64,000 nt of DNA from Tremella fuciformis (taxonomy: Eukaryota > Basidiomycota > Tremellomycetes > Tremellales > Tremellaceae): the NCBI GenBank assembly GCA_032768795.1, contig CP136492.1, forward strand, positions 1,302,001 through 1,366,000. The letters are read 5' to 3'. Every line of letters starts with the position of its first letter. Position 1 is the stretch's first letter. Both the position numbers and the translations under genes were made by a program. Below the pieces are notes generated by a model that saw only the letters and a list, made by a program, of their open reading frames with translations, made no database searches and had not been told where the DNA came from. Positions 1 to 10,811 of the stretch are shown piece after piece.

Positions 1-1392
1 TCGCCCACTCGCAGACGACTCAGGCCCCGGGACCCATCCCAAATGACCTGCCCGTCGCCGGCGACTCATCTTTGGGGCGCAAACGCTCTTTGTCCCCGCA
101 GAAAGATGAACGCGCCAGTAAAGTCTTCCGCAAAGACCCCAAGGAGCTCGACTTGAGGGTGAGGCTCCTTCCCTTGTCTTCTCATCCGAGGCCCTGGTCA
201 GTCGCAAAGGCTCGAGTACTGATCGACAGGCCGAGGAGGAAGCAGCCAGGCGACTCAATGCTGGCAAGGCAGCCGGGAACTGGACCTTCTCCGGCGCTCG
301 AAACCGCGGCAAGAGGTCTGAACTATTCGGGCCTCACACTCTGCGCAATCGACTCATGTCTATAGGTGCTTGGCCTCGTCTACCAGTCAGAGTCTTGCTC
401 ATATCACAGGAAAGGATCACGGCATCACGTTTGACGAAGACGCGATGAACTACATCGCCGTCGCGGCCGAGACTCGCATCCGCGCGCTGCTCGCGTCTTC
501 TTTGCATGCGCAGAGACACCGGACCACTTCAAACCATCTCCATGCCCCACCGCTCGCCGAAGGATCCAAGAGAGCGCTGTGGAGTCAAACCGTCCAGTCC
601 AGTCCGAACGCCGTTATGGACATCTTGGCGCGCCAGAACAGGGAAGCGGAGCAAACATTCCGCGCATCACGAATGGACCGCTTGGCTCGCGAGACGGAAC
701 AAGCGAGGGTACGAGAGCGAATGGAACAGGCGCAGAGCCAGCCATCAGGTGGAGGCGGAGCAGAAGACGCCCCTACTAGCGCTGGTCCTTCGACACCGCG
801 AGAAAAGCCATCGGGTACACCGGTGTTCGGGGCAGTTGCCTTGCCCAGCGATAAGAAGAAGTCGGCATCGACAAAGAAGGCTGGCAGTGGCAAGGACGTC
901 AGCGCTGCCGTTCAGCATAGAATGAGCAATTCGACTGCTATTAGCCAGACGGGCATGGCGAAGAAGTACGCATGGATGACGAACGCGCCTGCAATCTCGA
1001 GCAAACTCAAGCCAAAGAAGTCCAAAGCATCAGCTTCAACTCCGAACGGTGACGAAGGTGGACCGAGTCAGGCAGCCACTCCGAACGGTGACGCCGATGA
1101 CTCGGACGCCGCCCGCACGCCGACAAAAGCCAAGCGGAAGAAGAACAAGGCGGTCGCTGTGTTGCCCACTCTACAACGAAGAAGCATTGTTGTCGGGAGA
1201 GATGCGAACGGGGAGAGAAGAGTTCTCGACGATGGAGCTCTGACCATGGTGGACTTGGTGTGGGCAATGGAGCGAGACACAACCGGCAAAGGCATGGGAA
1301 GCCTGGACGAGCTCGTGCACAAAGTCTACGCCAGGCGGGGAGGTCCCTGGGGCTCAGACGAGGCTCCGCCAGATGTGCAAAAGAAGCTGTAG
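1..1392 (+). CDS. TAF4: TFIID subunit TAF4, C-terminal part (5' truncated)
   Basis: TAF4 is a histone-fold subunit of general transcription factor TFIID and acts in RNA polymerase II promoter recognition in the nucleus. The window starts inside the gene. Exons are 1-158, 230-365 and 410-1392, frame starting at base 3, 424 residues visible. The segment across the second splice reads LMSIGKDHGITFDEDAMNYI followed by AAETRIRALL, which matches the conserved TAF4 C-terminal histone-fold helix. A Lys/Ser-rich linker follows. The conserved tail near the stop (LTMVDLVWAMERD, GMGSLDELVHKVYAR) matches the family's C-terminal motif. Both introns have GT/AG ends and are 71 and 44 nt. The identification rests on these motifs; nothing can be said of the N terminus. 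Confidence 0.82.
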
Positions 1393-1595
1393 AAGAGGAG
1401 TATGGCCTGTATGCTCCCGCGCGTGGCTCTTCAGACGACCTGTAGTATAGCTGCTCGCCGGCATAAGCCGGTTGAGAGACCCATTTCGCCCAAGCGGCTG
1501 AGCGGAAGCGAGAGACACCAGATATGAAGCGTCAATGTACAGGATGCATCATGCGAAAAGCCGAATCCCTCGGAGCCACAACAAGGAGTCGTCAA

Positions 1596-2333
1596 TTACT
1601 TCTTCTTGGGTGCCGCCTTCGAGCCAATCTCCTCGATCTTAAGTCCTGGAAGTCAGAATGAGTAACACTATGTAGCGACTGCTGCTGCGCCGTCCCTGGT
1701 CCACCCTCCGCTATCACACAAACGCTCATCCAGTTGTCCTCCACCCAAAGCGCTCAAACGGCGGACGCAAGGAAGCAGAACTGACCTGGGGGCAACGACT
1801 GCTTGAGCTTGTCAGCCTTGTCGCTGTCGTGGAGGACGAGGGTGTAAAGGTATCGGGAGCATCGGATCTTGAACTTGGTGACGGTCTGGGGTTTGGCGGC
1901 AGCCTTGGCCTTTGCCGAGGCGGAGGTGGTGTGCGACTTCACCGCGGTCTTCTTGATCCGGGCGACTACCTGTCAGCGTCTCCCTCTTTGCTCTCTGAGA
2001 GGTGCTACACACGAGTCGCATCCTTTCTCCGGGCGATCTCGAGGAACTGCTTGATGTCTTTGATTTCTTGAGGCTGAGAAGTCAGCGAGGTGTCCCATGC
2101 CTCTCCATTCGTCCGGCCGGCTCGCATATCCCACCCAGCACCCCTCTGCTCCCAGCAGTCTGCTTGAATTCCTCCAATAACCACTGTTGGCCGAACGCTC
2201 GACTCCGGTTCGTTCTGGCCCTTCTGGCTCCCTCACGACATCGCCTCCCCCATGGCACAACCGCATCCCTCTCAGAGGCTGTCCCATGCTCCTCGTAGCT
2301 GTGTTGGAGTATGCCCGAACCCCAACTCACCAT
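1596..2333 (-). CDS. RPL38: 60S ribosomal protein L38 (eL38)
   Basis: Structural protein of the large ribosomal subunit. Exons on the minus strand are 2331-2333, 2011-2073, 1786-1969 and 1596-1645, giving 99 residues. The first exon codes only the initiator ATG, followed directly by GTGAG. Family landmarks are [18 protein letters not shown] near the N terminus and [14 protein letters not shown] then KLKQSLPPG toward the C terminus. The protein is longer than the ~70-80 residue norm because of an Ala/Lys/Ser-rich insert (about residues 30-45) and a Lys-rich tail. It is transcribed divergently from the eL8 gene, which also splits immediately after its ATG. The identity is secure; the exact donor of exon 2 (GTGTAG) was chosen by reading frame. 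Confidence 0.9.
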
Positions 2334-2639
2334 TTTGGCTGATGATCCGCTTGACGGCTGAAAGACTGCCCCTACCTCAAACTTCGGCAAAGACGAGGCA
2401 GCAACCACGGAGACGGAAACGCCGACCATATTTCCGGTCACCTGCAGACCCCCATGTTACTGTGGCATTCTTGCCCAAATTCGGCGGTCATGTCGGCGTT
2501 AAGCCAAATTCGGCCTTTTCTGGACTGACAGCTTTCGCCGATCGCTGGAAGCCTGTCTTGTTGCCGCCCTTCCTCTCTTCTCTTCATCCTTCAATCCTTA
2601 CCAACTCTCACGACCTCGATCCACGACCGACTCGACACA
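2334..2639. promoter_or_regulatory. bidirectional promoter of the eL38/eL8 pair
   Basis: This 306-bp gap separates two divergent ribosomal protein genes, so it must carry both promoters. It contains the 11-mer CCAAATTCGGC twice in the same orientation (near 2477 and 2503) with CGGCGGTC and GTCGGCG between. A pyrimidine-rich tract lies just upstream of the eL8 ATG. No TATA box is evident. Co-regulation through the duplicated motif is inference. Confidence 0.5.
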
Positions 2640-4000
2640 ATGGTGTGTATTGCCTCCTCGTTCTCACACGCGGGGCGTCACGCACAAATCGAGCTCGAGC
2701 AAGCATAATGGACGAGACGACGGTTGGATGATACCGCCTCGACGCAGCTAGAGATGAGCCCATGGCGATGATTCTGGATCATTAGGATACTCGCACGAGT
2801 CATCCTCTTTCGAAGCCGTCTCGTCTCATGACTTTATGTCATGAAGGGGAACGAGCCTTCGAGGCATGGATCGTGGACTTTTCAAGTCCCGACCAAATGG
2901 CCGATCCGCTGCCAAATTTGCTGCTTTCCCTCCAGACTAGGGTGATTCCAGTCGAGAGTGGAAATAGAGCTCCGGCGTGATGCCCTGCTTCCTTATCCTT
3001 CTTGTTTCAGAGAAGCGAAATGGACAGCGGCTGACGACCGTCTCAATGACCTGCAGCCCAAAGCCACCAAAGGTCGCTCCAAGCCCGCTTCGGCTCCTTA
3101 CGGCACCAAGAAGACTGCCAAGCCCACCCAGAACCCGCTTTTCGAGAAGCGCACAAAGACCTTCGGTATCGGTGGGCGTCGTCACACTGCAAAGATGTGG
3201 CAAAAACTGACGCTCAGGTGGCGACATCCCTCCCAAGCGTGACTTGACCCGCTTCGTCAAGTGGCCCGAATACGTCCGTCTCCAGCGCCAAAAGGTCATC
3301 CTCAACCAGCGCCTGAAGGTTCCCCCTGCCATCGCCCAGTTCTCGCACACTCTTGACAAGAACACCGCCACCCAGCTTTTCCAGCTTCTCAACAAGTACA
3401 AGCCCGAGAGCAAGCAGGAGAAGAAGGCTCGTCTCCTGTCCGAGGCCGAGTCTCGTGCCAAGGAGGGTGACAAGGCCACCACCAAGGACTCGAAGAAGCC
3501 CGTCTTTGCCAAATACGGTCTCAACCACGTTGTCGCCCTCGTCGAGGCCAAGAAGGCCAAGCTCGTTGTCATTGCCGACGATGTTGACCCGATTGAGCTC
3601 GTCGTCTTCCTGCCCGCTCTCTGCAGGAAGATGGGTGTCCCGTACGTCATCGTCAAGGGCAAGGCCCGTCTCGGTTTGATCACTGGTCAGTTGCCTTTAT
3701 ATCCTCAAGGGTCACCCGTATAATGATCAGGCAAGAAGACCTCTGCCGTTGTTGCCGTTGACGACGTCCGCTCCGAGGACCAGCAGGCTCTTGCCAACCT
3801 CGTCTCGGCCGCCAAGGCCAACTACCTCGACAAATCCGAGGAGATCCGCCGACACTGGGGCGGTGGTATCCGTGGCAACAAGTCGTGAGTCTCAAGAGCG
3901 ATCCACCATCGCACCTGCTGACGGTGATAGCGTCGCGAAACTTCGCAAGCGGGCCAAGGCTGCTGGTCAGGACGCCAAGAAGATCGACATCAGCCTGTAA
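2640..4000 (+). CDS. RPL7A: 60S ribosomal protein L7a/L8 (eL8)
   Basis: Large-subunit ribosomal protein of the L7Ae/eL8 family. Exons are 2640-2642, 3057-3171, 3218-3685, 3731-3884 and 3931-4000, giving 269 residues, normal for the family. The first exon is only the ATG; a 414-nt first intron follows, by far the longest intron in this gene. Landmarks are [38 protein letters not shown], the L7Ae core with [20 protein letters not shown] and [19 protein letters not shown], and the C-terminal [11 protein letters not shown]. All splice phases close. The long first intron could host a small nucleolar RNA, as eL8 introns do in other eukaryotes, but I could not find a convincing box C/D pair in it. 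Confidence 0.95.
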
Positions 4001-4516
4001 AACGCTATGTTTCCGTAGTCAGCGGGGATCAGAGTGTGATGTATTATATGACGCCTCGTTTCAGACCTCAGGACATGCTGTCTAGCGTGAATGTGAGACA
4101 TCGTCAATGCGCAATTGTTATCTTGATTCGCCACAAGGGAGATGATGGATGACCCCCTGGAGATGTTTGATTGGCTCTTCGCCGTGGAATCGACGATGGG
4201 ATGGGGGAAGGGACCGGCGGCCCTCGCCGAAGGACGTCAGCAAGTTGACGGCATTGCTTCTTGGTTTTCTGCCACGCGCTCTGATCGTTCGACACATACA
4301 ATCTCATCTCCTCGTCACCACAAAAGATCACATAGACTACACTGGCGTGTACAGCCCCATTCCTCAATCGACAGCTCGTGATCGCATCCGGCCATCAGCC
4401 CCACTCGACCCCGTGTCCACATCACCGACTCCCCGGCTCATAACCCAAGACGCCGGCGACCTCTTTTCTCTTCGCATTCCTTCCTTTGCCCAATCCAGAC
4501 TGCTGCAATTGACGCA
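4001..4516. other. intergenic, no gene seen
   Basis: 3' flank of the eL8 gene and promoter/leader of the cytochrome b5 gene. Short open frames here have no family resemblance. I see no RNA gene or repeat. Confidence 0.4.
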
Positions 4517-5125
4517 ATGGCATCAACAATTCCCGTGAGCGACGTGTCGGCGCAGACGCAGGTGAACGGCATCGCCGAGTCGAATGGCGTTTCGGACGCG
4601 AAGGAGTACACACTGGACAGTCTGAAGGAGCACAACTCGAGAGATTCGCTCTGGATGCTGCTGGATGGCAAGGTGTACGATGTGACGTCGTTCATGGACG
4701 AGGTGAGCTATCGCCAGGATCCTTCATAAGTGTATTGGATTCTAGCTGACCGCAGCACCCCGGAGGAGACGAGGTCTTGCTGGAAGAAGCCGGACGCGAT
4801 GCTACCGATGCGTTTGAAGATGTGGGCCACTCGGACGAGGCGAGACGGATGCTGCCAAAGATGCTCTTGGGGGAGTTCAAGGGCCCGGTACGTTTCTATC
4901 GTCCTTCAAAACTCCATCTGTGCGGAGCTTACGAAAGAAATCGGACAAGGCAGCGAAGCGTGCGGCGGCGGCAGCGGTCAAAACCACCGGCGCAAAATCG
5001 TCCTCATCGTCTGTCCTGCATACGGTCCAGACTCTGAGTCAAGCTGAATTCGCAGGAGCTTGACGTGGCTCGTGCCCGTCGCGCTTGTTGGCGCATACCT
5101 CGCTTGGCGCGTGTTCCTGGCCTGA
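4517..5125 (+). CDS. CYB5: cytochrome b5, tail-anchored
   Basis: Small haem protein that passes electrons to ER desaturases, sterol enzymes and P450s. Exons are 4517-4702, 4756-4887, 4938-5008 and 5056-5125, giving 152 residues. The haem core is present: [15 protein letters not shown], then HPGG at residues 63-66, then the second haem ligand in [10 protein letters not shown] (His63 and His87 are the predicted axial ligands). A basic, Ala- and Ser-rich linker follows. The last exon encodes one C-terminal membrane span ([20 protein letters not shown]), as expected for an ER tail anchor. The exon 3 to 4 junction was set by frame: donor GTCTGT, acceptor TTCGCAG. Confidence 0.9.
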
Positions 5126-5338
5126 GCGTATCTGTGCATAGGTGTCTTCGCGGACGAGGAGGCGAGGAGGAGGTTCGTATCCAGTAATCAGACAGTCGAA
5201 AGGGTGTGTCAGTCTTGTTGTGAATAGATATACATCGGCCCGCTCATCGATGGTCGGCATGCATCGCCCCAAGTTTGGGCCTCGTCATCACTTGTGAGAC
5301 AGTTCTCAAACAGTTCAGTCATGATAGGTGTAGATGCA

Positions 5339-7020
5339 TCAACCCGCTCTCGAGTTCAGAGCCCCCATATGACGTTGTTCCACCAAGCCAGGTGTCCCAG
5401 GCTGACTGGAAAACTGCCCCCTGAATCGGAAAGAACTCTTTTCGTCCACGCTCATACTCTGATAGTGACTCGGCGCCGGACGTGACGCGGAAGAGTATGC
5501 CACGGAGGGCGTGCCCGCAACATGGCCGTATCCTGAGCGAGGCGCTGTCGGTATGTGCGGTCGTCGGGGCTCGTATGGAAGGCTCTCAGGCGCTCTTGGG
5601 GGTTGTGGTGTCTGAATGGGTGAGGCAAACTGCGAGGAGAAACCGTTGGGAAATCCAGCTGGCATCGTGATCTTCCTTTGGGGGCCCGTTCGTGGCGGAC
5701 TACGGGGGGTCATTTCGTTCGTGTCGATCACAGACGGGATGTGCGACGAGGAAGCCATGGATGTGTCCTGAGTGGGGAAATCTGTGTCTTCCACGACAAA
5801 TGTCTTGAGAGAGTTTGTCAAAGCCTCGCCCATGGCGTTGACCGCCGCCTGGCCGATGTCGCTCACGATACCATTCGGAGTAGGTGATTGGGAAGATTTG
5901 AGGATTCGAGGCAAGGCGAGAGAAAGATGATTTGGATGGACGAAGCGATCTTGGATGACGGAACGTATTCTGGACAGGATGAGTTGCTCAAGTTTCGGTA
6001 TGTCTTGTAGTCAGCCACAAGCTCATTGATGCGGGTATGCATACCCTGTAGCTTGGCTCTCGAGCCTAGAAGAGTAGTGGTCTTCAGATGGAGATGGAAG
6101 TCTGGCAGCAGGCAAGCGTGCAGATGCTGCTGCTCGTCCTTACCCGGATCATGGATTTGCAGGCTGAGCTGAATTGTCAGCCACATGCCCTGCACGCTGA
6201 ACATCGTCATAGCACTAACAGTGCCACCAATAGATGCCAACTCCACACCGAGAGAAACGGGCAACACAGCAAAACGCGGTCGAGGAAAGTTGATAAGGAC
6301 AGATGTAGAGAGCGATAGAGACAATGAGTCGGAGTAGTCGACGTCGATTTCGGCGCGCTGCGGGAGTCAGCTCGTCTCTGTGGTCTGCAAAGAGACTGAC
6401 AATATGACCTTGGCCGTCTGCAGGTCTGATTCGCGCATTGGACAGCAGGGGGAATGAGGTACCGAGTGACAAGGCATTCACTTCGATCGGATCCTTGGCA
6501 TCAGCTGAGCACAGCGCAAGCCAGATGATGACTCACGAGCCAGCTCATTGCGCCATTGTCCGGGTTGAGCCACTTCTCGATCCTCTGCCTTGCGCCTTCT
6601 TCGCCGCCAGCCGACAACAGGTCATTTCTATAACCCTGCAGGACCTGAGCCAGTATGACATTCATCCACCCAGTCGATTCTGCGGGATGGGTGGCCATCT
6701 CGTATCCTGTCTTGAGAAGAAGATGCGAAGCAGGGGGCGCTGGCACTGCATTATTCGAAAGTACTTTCTTCTACATTAGTTAGTCGTGCCAGCTCACTCA
6801 TGGATATGAAGAGTTCAGGGCAAATGACCGCCAATCTCACCTTGAGCCTCTCATCTCTCTTTCGCTTCCACGAGTCCCCGTCGAGCTCTTCAGACGGCGA
6901 GAAGACTACATAGCGAATGAAGAGCAGGCAGAGGATAAGGAATGACGCCTGGCCGACGATGAGACCTTGGGTAAAGGTCAATGTCGAGGCAGAGCTCATC
7001 GCTAGTCCCACCGTCGACAT
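5339..7020 (-). CDS. MMM1: ERMES subunit MMM1 (SMP-domain lipid-transfer protein)
   Basis: MMM1 is the ER-anchored subunit of the ER-mitochondria encounter structure, which tethers the organelles and moves phospholipids. Exons on the minus strand are 6841-7020, 6537-6770, 6401-6493, 6220-6357, 6045-6168 and 5339-6003, giving 477 residues. The N terminus has the typical short lumenal segment and membrane span (FTQGLIVGQASFLILCLLFI). The SMP domain is clear: AESTGWMNVILAQVLQGYRN, LSLGTSFPLLSNARIRP, AEIDVDYSDS, FPRPRFAVLPVSLGVELASI, LLPDFHLHLKTTTLLGSRAK. The C-terminal ~190 residues are Ser/Pro-rich and not conserved. The gene is divergent from the FCP1-like gene, 290 bp between ATGs. Confidence 0.93.
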
Positions 7021-7310
7021 CCTGATAGCAGTCGATGCCTATAATGCGCCACTTTGCGGTCCTGCCATGTCGAAGCTCTGCGAACAAGGGAGATGGGTGG
7101 TCAGTCCATGCGTCGAGAGTTGTGACGAGCTGAACTTTGAACTCCGGGCGTCACCCTGTCTCGGCTCGGCGCTCAAATCCGTCGGCGGCGCTGTCCGCCC
7201 TGTGCGCATATGCTGCACGCTGCACCTGGACGTTTGTCCTTCTTGATGTCCACTTACCATATTGCATGTCGTCGGGGGCCCAGAAGGCTTACACCTCAGC
7301 GGCGGCGAGG

Positions 7311-9801
7311 ATGAGCAGATATAATCCGCCGTCTCGAAGGCCCCCGGCTTCAGGACCGTCTTGGAGCAACCCTGCGGACGATGGCCTACATCGCGAACGT
7401 CGGCCATACGAAGAGGCAACGAGGCGCGGTGACGGATGGCCTCGGTCAGGCTACACCTACAGCTCAGAGCCGACTCGCTTCGTGGGGAACAACCGAGAAG
7501 AATGGCGATCCGATGCGAGAACCAGCTATTCGGAGCCGTCGTATCGTCTCTCACCCAGCTTTCTCGAGGTAGGGCCTGACAACCGCTTTGGGAGGCCAGA
7601 CGCCTATGCGCCATGGCCCCCATCGACAAGCTGGAATGGCGGCGCAGATGGCCATAGCAGTAGGACTCCACCGTATACGCCTTCTCAGCCTGCGCCTGGC
7701 CGATATATACCCCCTCAACAGCGAGATTTTTTGCCCTCATCCAGCCAATCGTCCAGCTCTCGTCAGCCGCCACCGCCCCTCATACGACCTCCACCACTGC
7801 CCGGCGCACCGTCGCTATATGATCGTAGGCCCCACCTACAGTCTTCTGGAGTCGATTCGCCAGACTACCGTCCGTACACCTGGTCGACCCGTCAGCGTTC
7901 GCCATCTCCGCCTCCTTTCGTCCCGAACTTACCCGACCAATCGTATCTTGACCTCTCCGCTCAGACTCCAGTCTTTTCGAATCACGTAATGCCTAAAGTG
8001 TTAGTCCTCGACTTGAATGGGGCGCTCGTATACAGAGCCTCCAGCAACCGAAGAAAGGCTCATCCACGACCGTATCTTGCCAATTTCTTGTCGTATCTGT
8101 TCACTTCCGAGCCCGACCGGTCCAGCGCGATCTCTCAGCAAGGAGGCGATCCCGTGCGGCCGTGGGAGGTATTTGTATGGTCTTCCGCTCAGCCGCATAA
8201 TGTGCGTGCCATGGTCGAGGAAACATTTGGAAGCACGTGGACCGAGGGTATCTGGCAAAACGAAGATGCAGATGCTGCCAGAGGACGCCGACGCCGGGGC
8301 GAGGGACGGCTGATGGGAGTTTGGGCTCGAGACAAGATGGGCTTGTCATCTGCCGATTACAGTCAGTCCCCCTTGTGTCTGTCCAGATCCGGCGACTCAA
8401 TGATCAGGACGAAAAGTCCAAACATTCAAGGACTTGCGGAAAGTCATCGACCATCTGGCTCCGAACGGCCAGCTTGCCCCCGATCTTGTCGGAAGGCCGT
8501 TCCCTCTTGACGAGCGCAATATCGTGCTACTCGATGACTCGCCCTTGAAGGCTGTTTTTCAGCCTTGGAATCAGATTGTCATCCCGGAATACGACAAATC
8601 CGAGTACGCTTCATCCAGGGTTGCAGCACAGAATCTATCCGTTGGTGGCGATGACGAAGGCATGGATGAAACTCTCCTTGGCGTCATAGGAATTCTCGAA
8701 GAACTCCGGAAGGTCGACAACGTGCCAGCCTTCGTTCGTCGAAACAAGCTCCAGCTTCAGACTGCAGAAGCCGAGGTGCTTGAAGCGGTTGTCGAAGATC
8801 TCCCGTCGCATCCATCTTTCACACATTGGTACGAGGAACCCGATGTACTACAAAAGTGGACACAGAAGGGCCGAGAGGCTCTGGCTCGGAAAGGGATCAG
8901 CGTGGAACATGGAATTGTACCCGACGGGGCGTCACGAACAGGCAGCGCAACACCTGGCCCGGACTGGACCTCTTCGCGGGGCCCGAGAGTGAACTCGCCA
9001 CCGGGTCACGCAGGGCGCGGCCTGAGTGAGGTCGTCGCGCGAGACAATGGCGGACGTGGCGATGCTTCTTTTGGATCCAGACGTTCTTTCACTACCACTA
9101 CGCAGGGTGCGGCCCAAACCATGGTTGAAGGCTCTGTCGAGACATGGCGTACGTTCAGCCCTGCCCAAGTGGCCATGTATCTTCGAGATCTCGCTGATCA
9201 TCGTCTTCTTCAGCCGATCGCGAGAACTCGACTGCTTGATGCGAGCGACACCTTATTGGAACTCCGCTTCTCTAACGACACTTCCATCGCACCCGACAGC
9301 AACGGAGCGAGGCTTGTGCACACATTCGATATGTCTAATCAACGCGATGACGATGAAGTTAGCGAAACAGAATACCACGAAGCGACGGAGTCAGCATCCG
9401 CAGAGATGTACAGACGACATCGCAAAGAGCTTGGAAAGCTCATCAAGGAGTGCACGCGACTAGAGCTCGAGTGCGAGCGCGACGCCAAGCAGGTCCCGAC
9501 AAAAAAGAAGAAGCGAGCGGCTGCGAACACAAGATCGCACCGCTTGGCGCGATTGAGAAAATACTTCACTGGCGAAGGAGCTGAATACTTGCGATCGATT
9601 GGAAATTGGGGTAACCGACCTCTTCCGCCGATTCGGATACCCTCTCTGTCCCGGGCAGAGCTCGATGATCTGCCCTTCTCGCACGCGAAGGAGGATCCAA
9701 TAGTAACGGTGGTCAGGACGAGGGCTCAAGAGAAGATAGCGGCGGAGCGTCGTCAACGCTTGAAAGCGAAGCATAAACCTGGGAAGAAGCAGAAGAAGTG
9801 A
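7311..9801 (+). CDS. FCP1/NIF-domain protein with degenerate catalytic motif
   Basis: Two exons, 7311-8361 and 8408-9801, give 814 residues. The first ~225 residues are Pro/Ser/Arg-rich and look disordered. A haloacid-dehalogenase FCP1/NIF domain follows: VLVLDLNGALVY at about residue 230, then WEVFVWSSAQPHNV, then across the intron YRRKVQTFKDLRKVI, and NIVLLDDSPLKA. FCP1/SCP phosphatases use DxDxT; here Asp234 is kept but the second acid is Asn236 and the Thr is Ala238. The protein may therefore be a non-catalytic or altered relative. The C-terminal half is charged and ends in a Lys-rich tail (KHKPGKKQKK), suggesting nuclear or nucleolar location. An in-frame ATG at 7266 is an alternative start. 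Confidence 0.75.
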
Positions 9802-9930
9802 GACTCTATACCCTTGGCCACGGGATACCCAGCATCGTTCGCAACCCTTTCCTCATGTATCATAAGTCGAATGGGATGATTCAATCATGCTTCATCGAGA
9901 CCCTAAGACGCTTCCCTCCTTCGCTCGGTG

Positions 9931-10618
9931 TCATCTTTTCAATGCCTCGTTGACCCATTTGCCCACTTCCTTCTTGTCCACAAGACCCTTAGCCTCGCCC
10001 AGCTTGTCCCACAGAGCCTTCATGACATTCCCTGTCGCACCTTTGCCTCTCCGCACTTCTTCGCTCAACCCAGCGATGATCTCGTCAATGTAACCCCTGA
10101 CGGTCTCTGCCGTCGGACTCGGTGGCAGGTACGACTGCAGCAGTTCGACCTCTTGTTGTAAATTGGCAAAGTTCTCCTCGTGAGCGGACGGAGTGCCCGG
10201 CGCATACGACTCTGCCGCTTGTGTCTGATAGTCAATGCGTGTGTCTTGCAATATCGCCAGTCCAGCTCACCCGCTGCGAGATGCCTTTCCGGATAGCAGA
10301 CAAGACGTTCTCCTGAGCAAGGGGCTGAGAAGGGTTAGGCGAGGACTTGGCCAGGTAGGTGATATCCGCGAGAATCGTCTGGTCGATCTGTCAGCTTGTG
10401 TATCAACCACAGGTCAGTCTTACCTTGAGCGTGGTCGATGCTGCTCGATTCCGCGTCTTCATGGCCTCCTTCAGACCGGCGCGCAAAGCCGTCTCCAATT
10501 CGCTCGTGCCACTCGACGGGCCAGCTTCGAGCACTCTCACGGTGGCGTGTATACATCGCCTGGCAGCGACGCGCGTTGAAAACAGGCTTCTGGAGGCCTG
10601 AGAGGTGCTGGCGAGCAT
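9931..10618 (-). CDS. AIM41: mitochondrial YqeY-like protein AIM41
   Basis: Member of the GatB/YqeY C-terminal-domain family, linked to mitochondrial inheritance in yeast; its biochemical role is not established. Exons on the minus strand are 10424-10618, 10271-10378 and 9931-10224, giving 198 residues. Residues 1-30 (MLASTSQASRSLFSTRVAAR) look like a mitochondrial targeting sequence, which is why this start is preferred over upstream in-frame codons. The YqeY core follows: LETALRAGLKEAMKTRN, QENVLSAIRKGISQR, SYAPGTPSAHEENFANLQQE, LLQSYLP, then the C-terminal helical part. It is divergent from RAD1 with only 193 bp between start codons. Confidence 0.85.
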
Positions 10619-10811
10619 GCTGAACTGCTCTGATATTGCTAATGGGATGCTTTGAACGCTGCTGAAGAGATAATTTCGCCAGACCAAGAAAGACGATCCG
10701 CCGGCTGGTCGGTTAGATCCGGTCCGAGAATGACCTCACACGTCAGCTACAGACCACTTCTCCTTTGCATTTTGACCATTGGAAGCTGCAATACTGAAGA
10801 GGGATGCCGCC

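Noticed and set aside
2643..3056. Box C/D snoRNA in the eL8 first intron
   Set aside because: GATGAT-like boxes occur near 2725 and 2768, but no CTGA D box lies at a suitable distance and no terminal stem was found.
2937..3683. 248-codon minus-strand frame across eL8
   Set aside because: Antisense shadow of conserved ribosomal exons.
7039..7773. 244-codon minus-strand frame over the FCP1-like 5' end
   Set aside because: Overlaps the MMM1 promoter and the opposing coding exon; low-complexity shadow.
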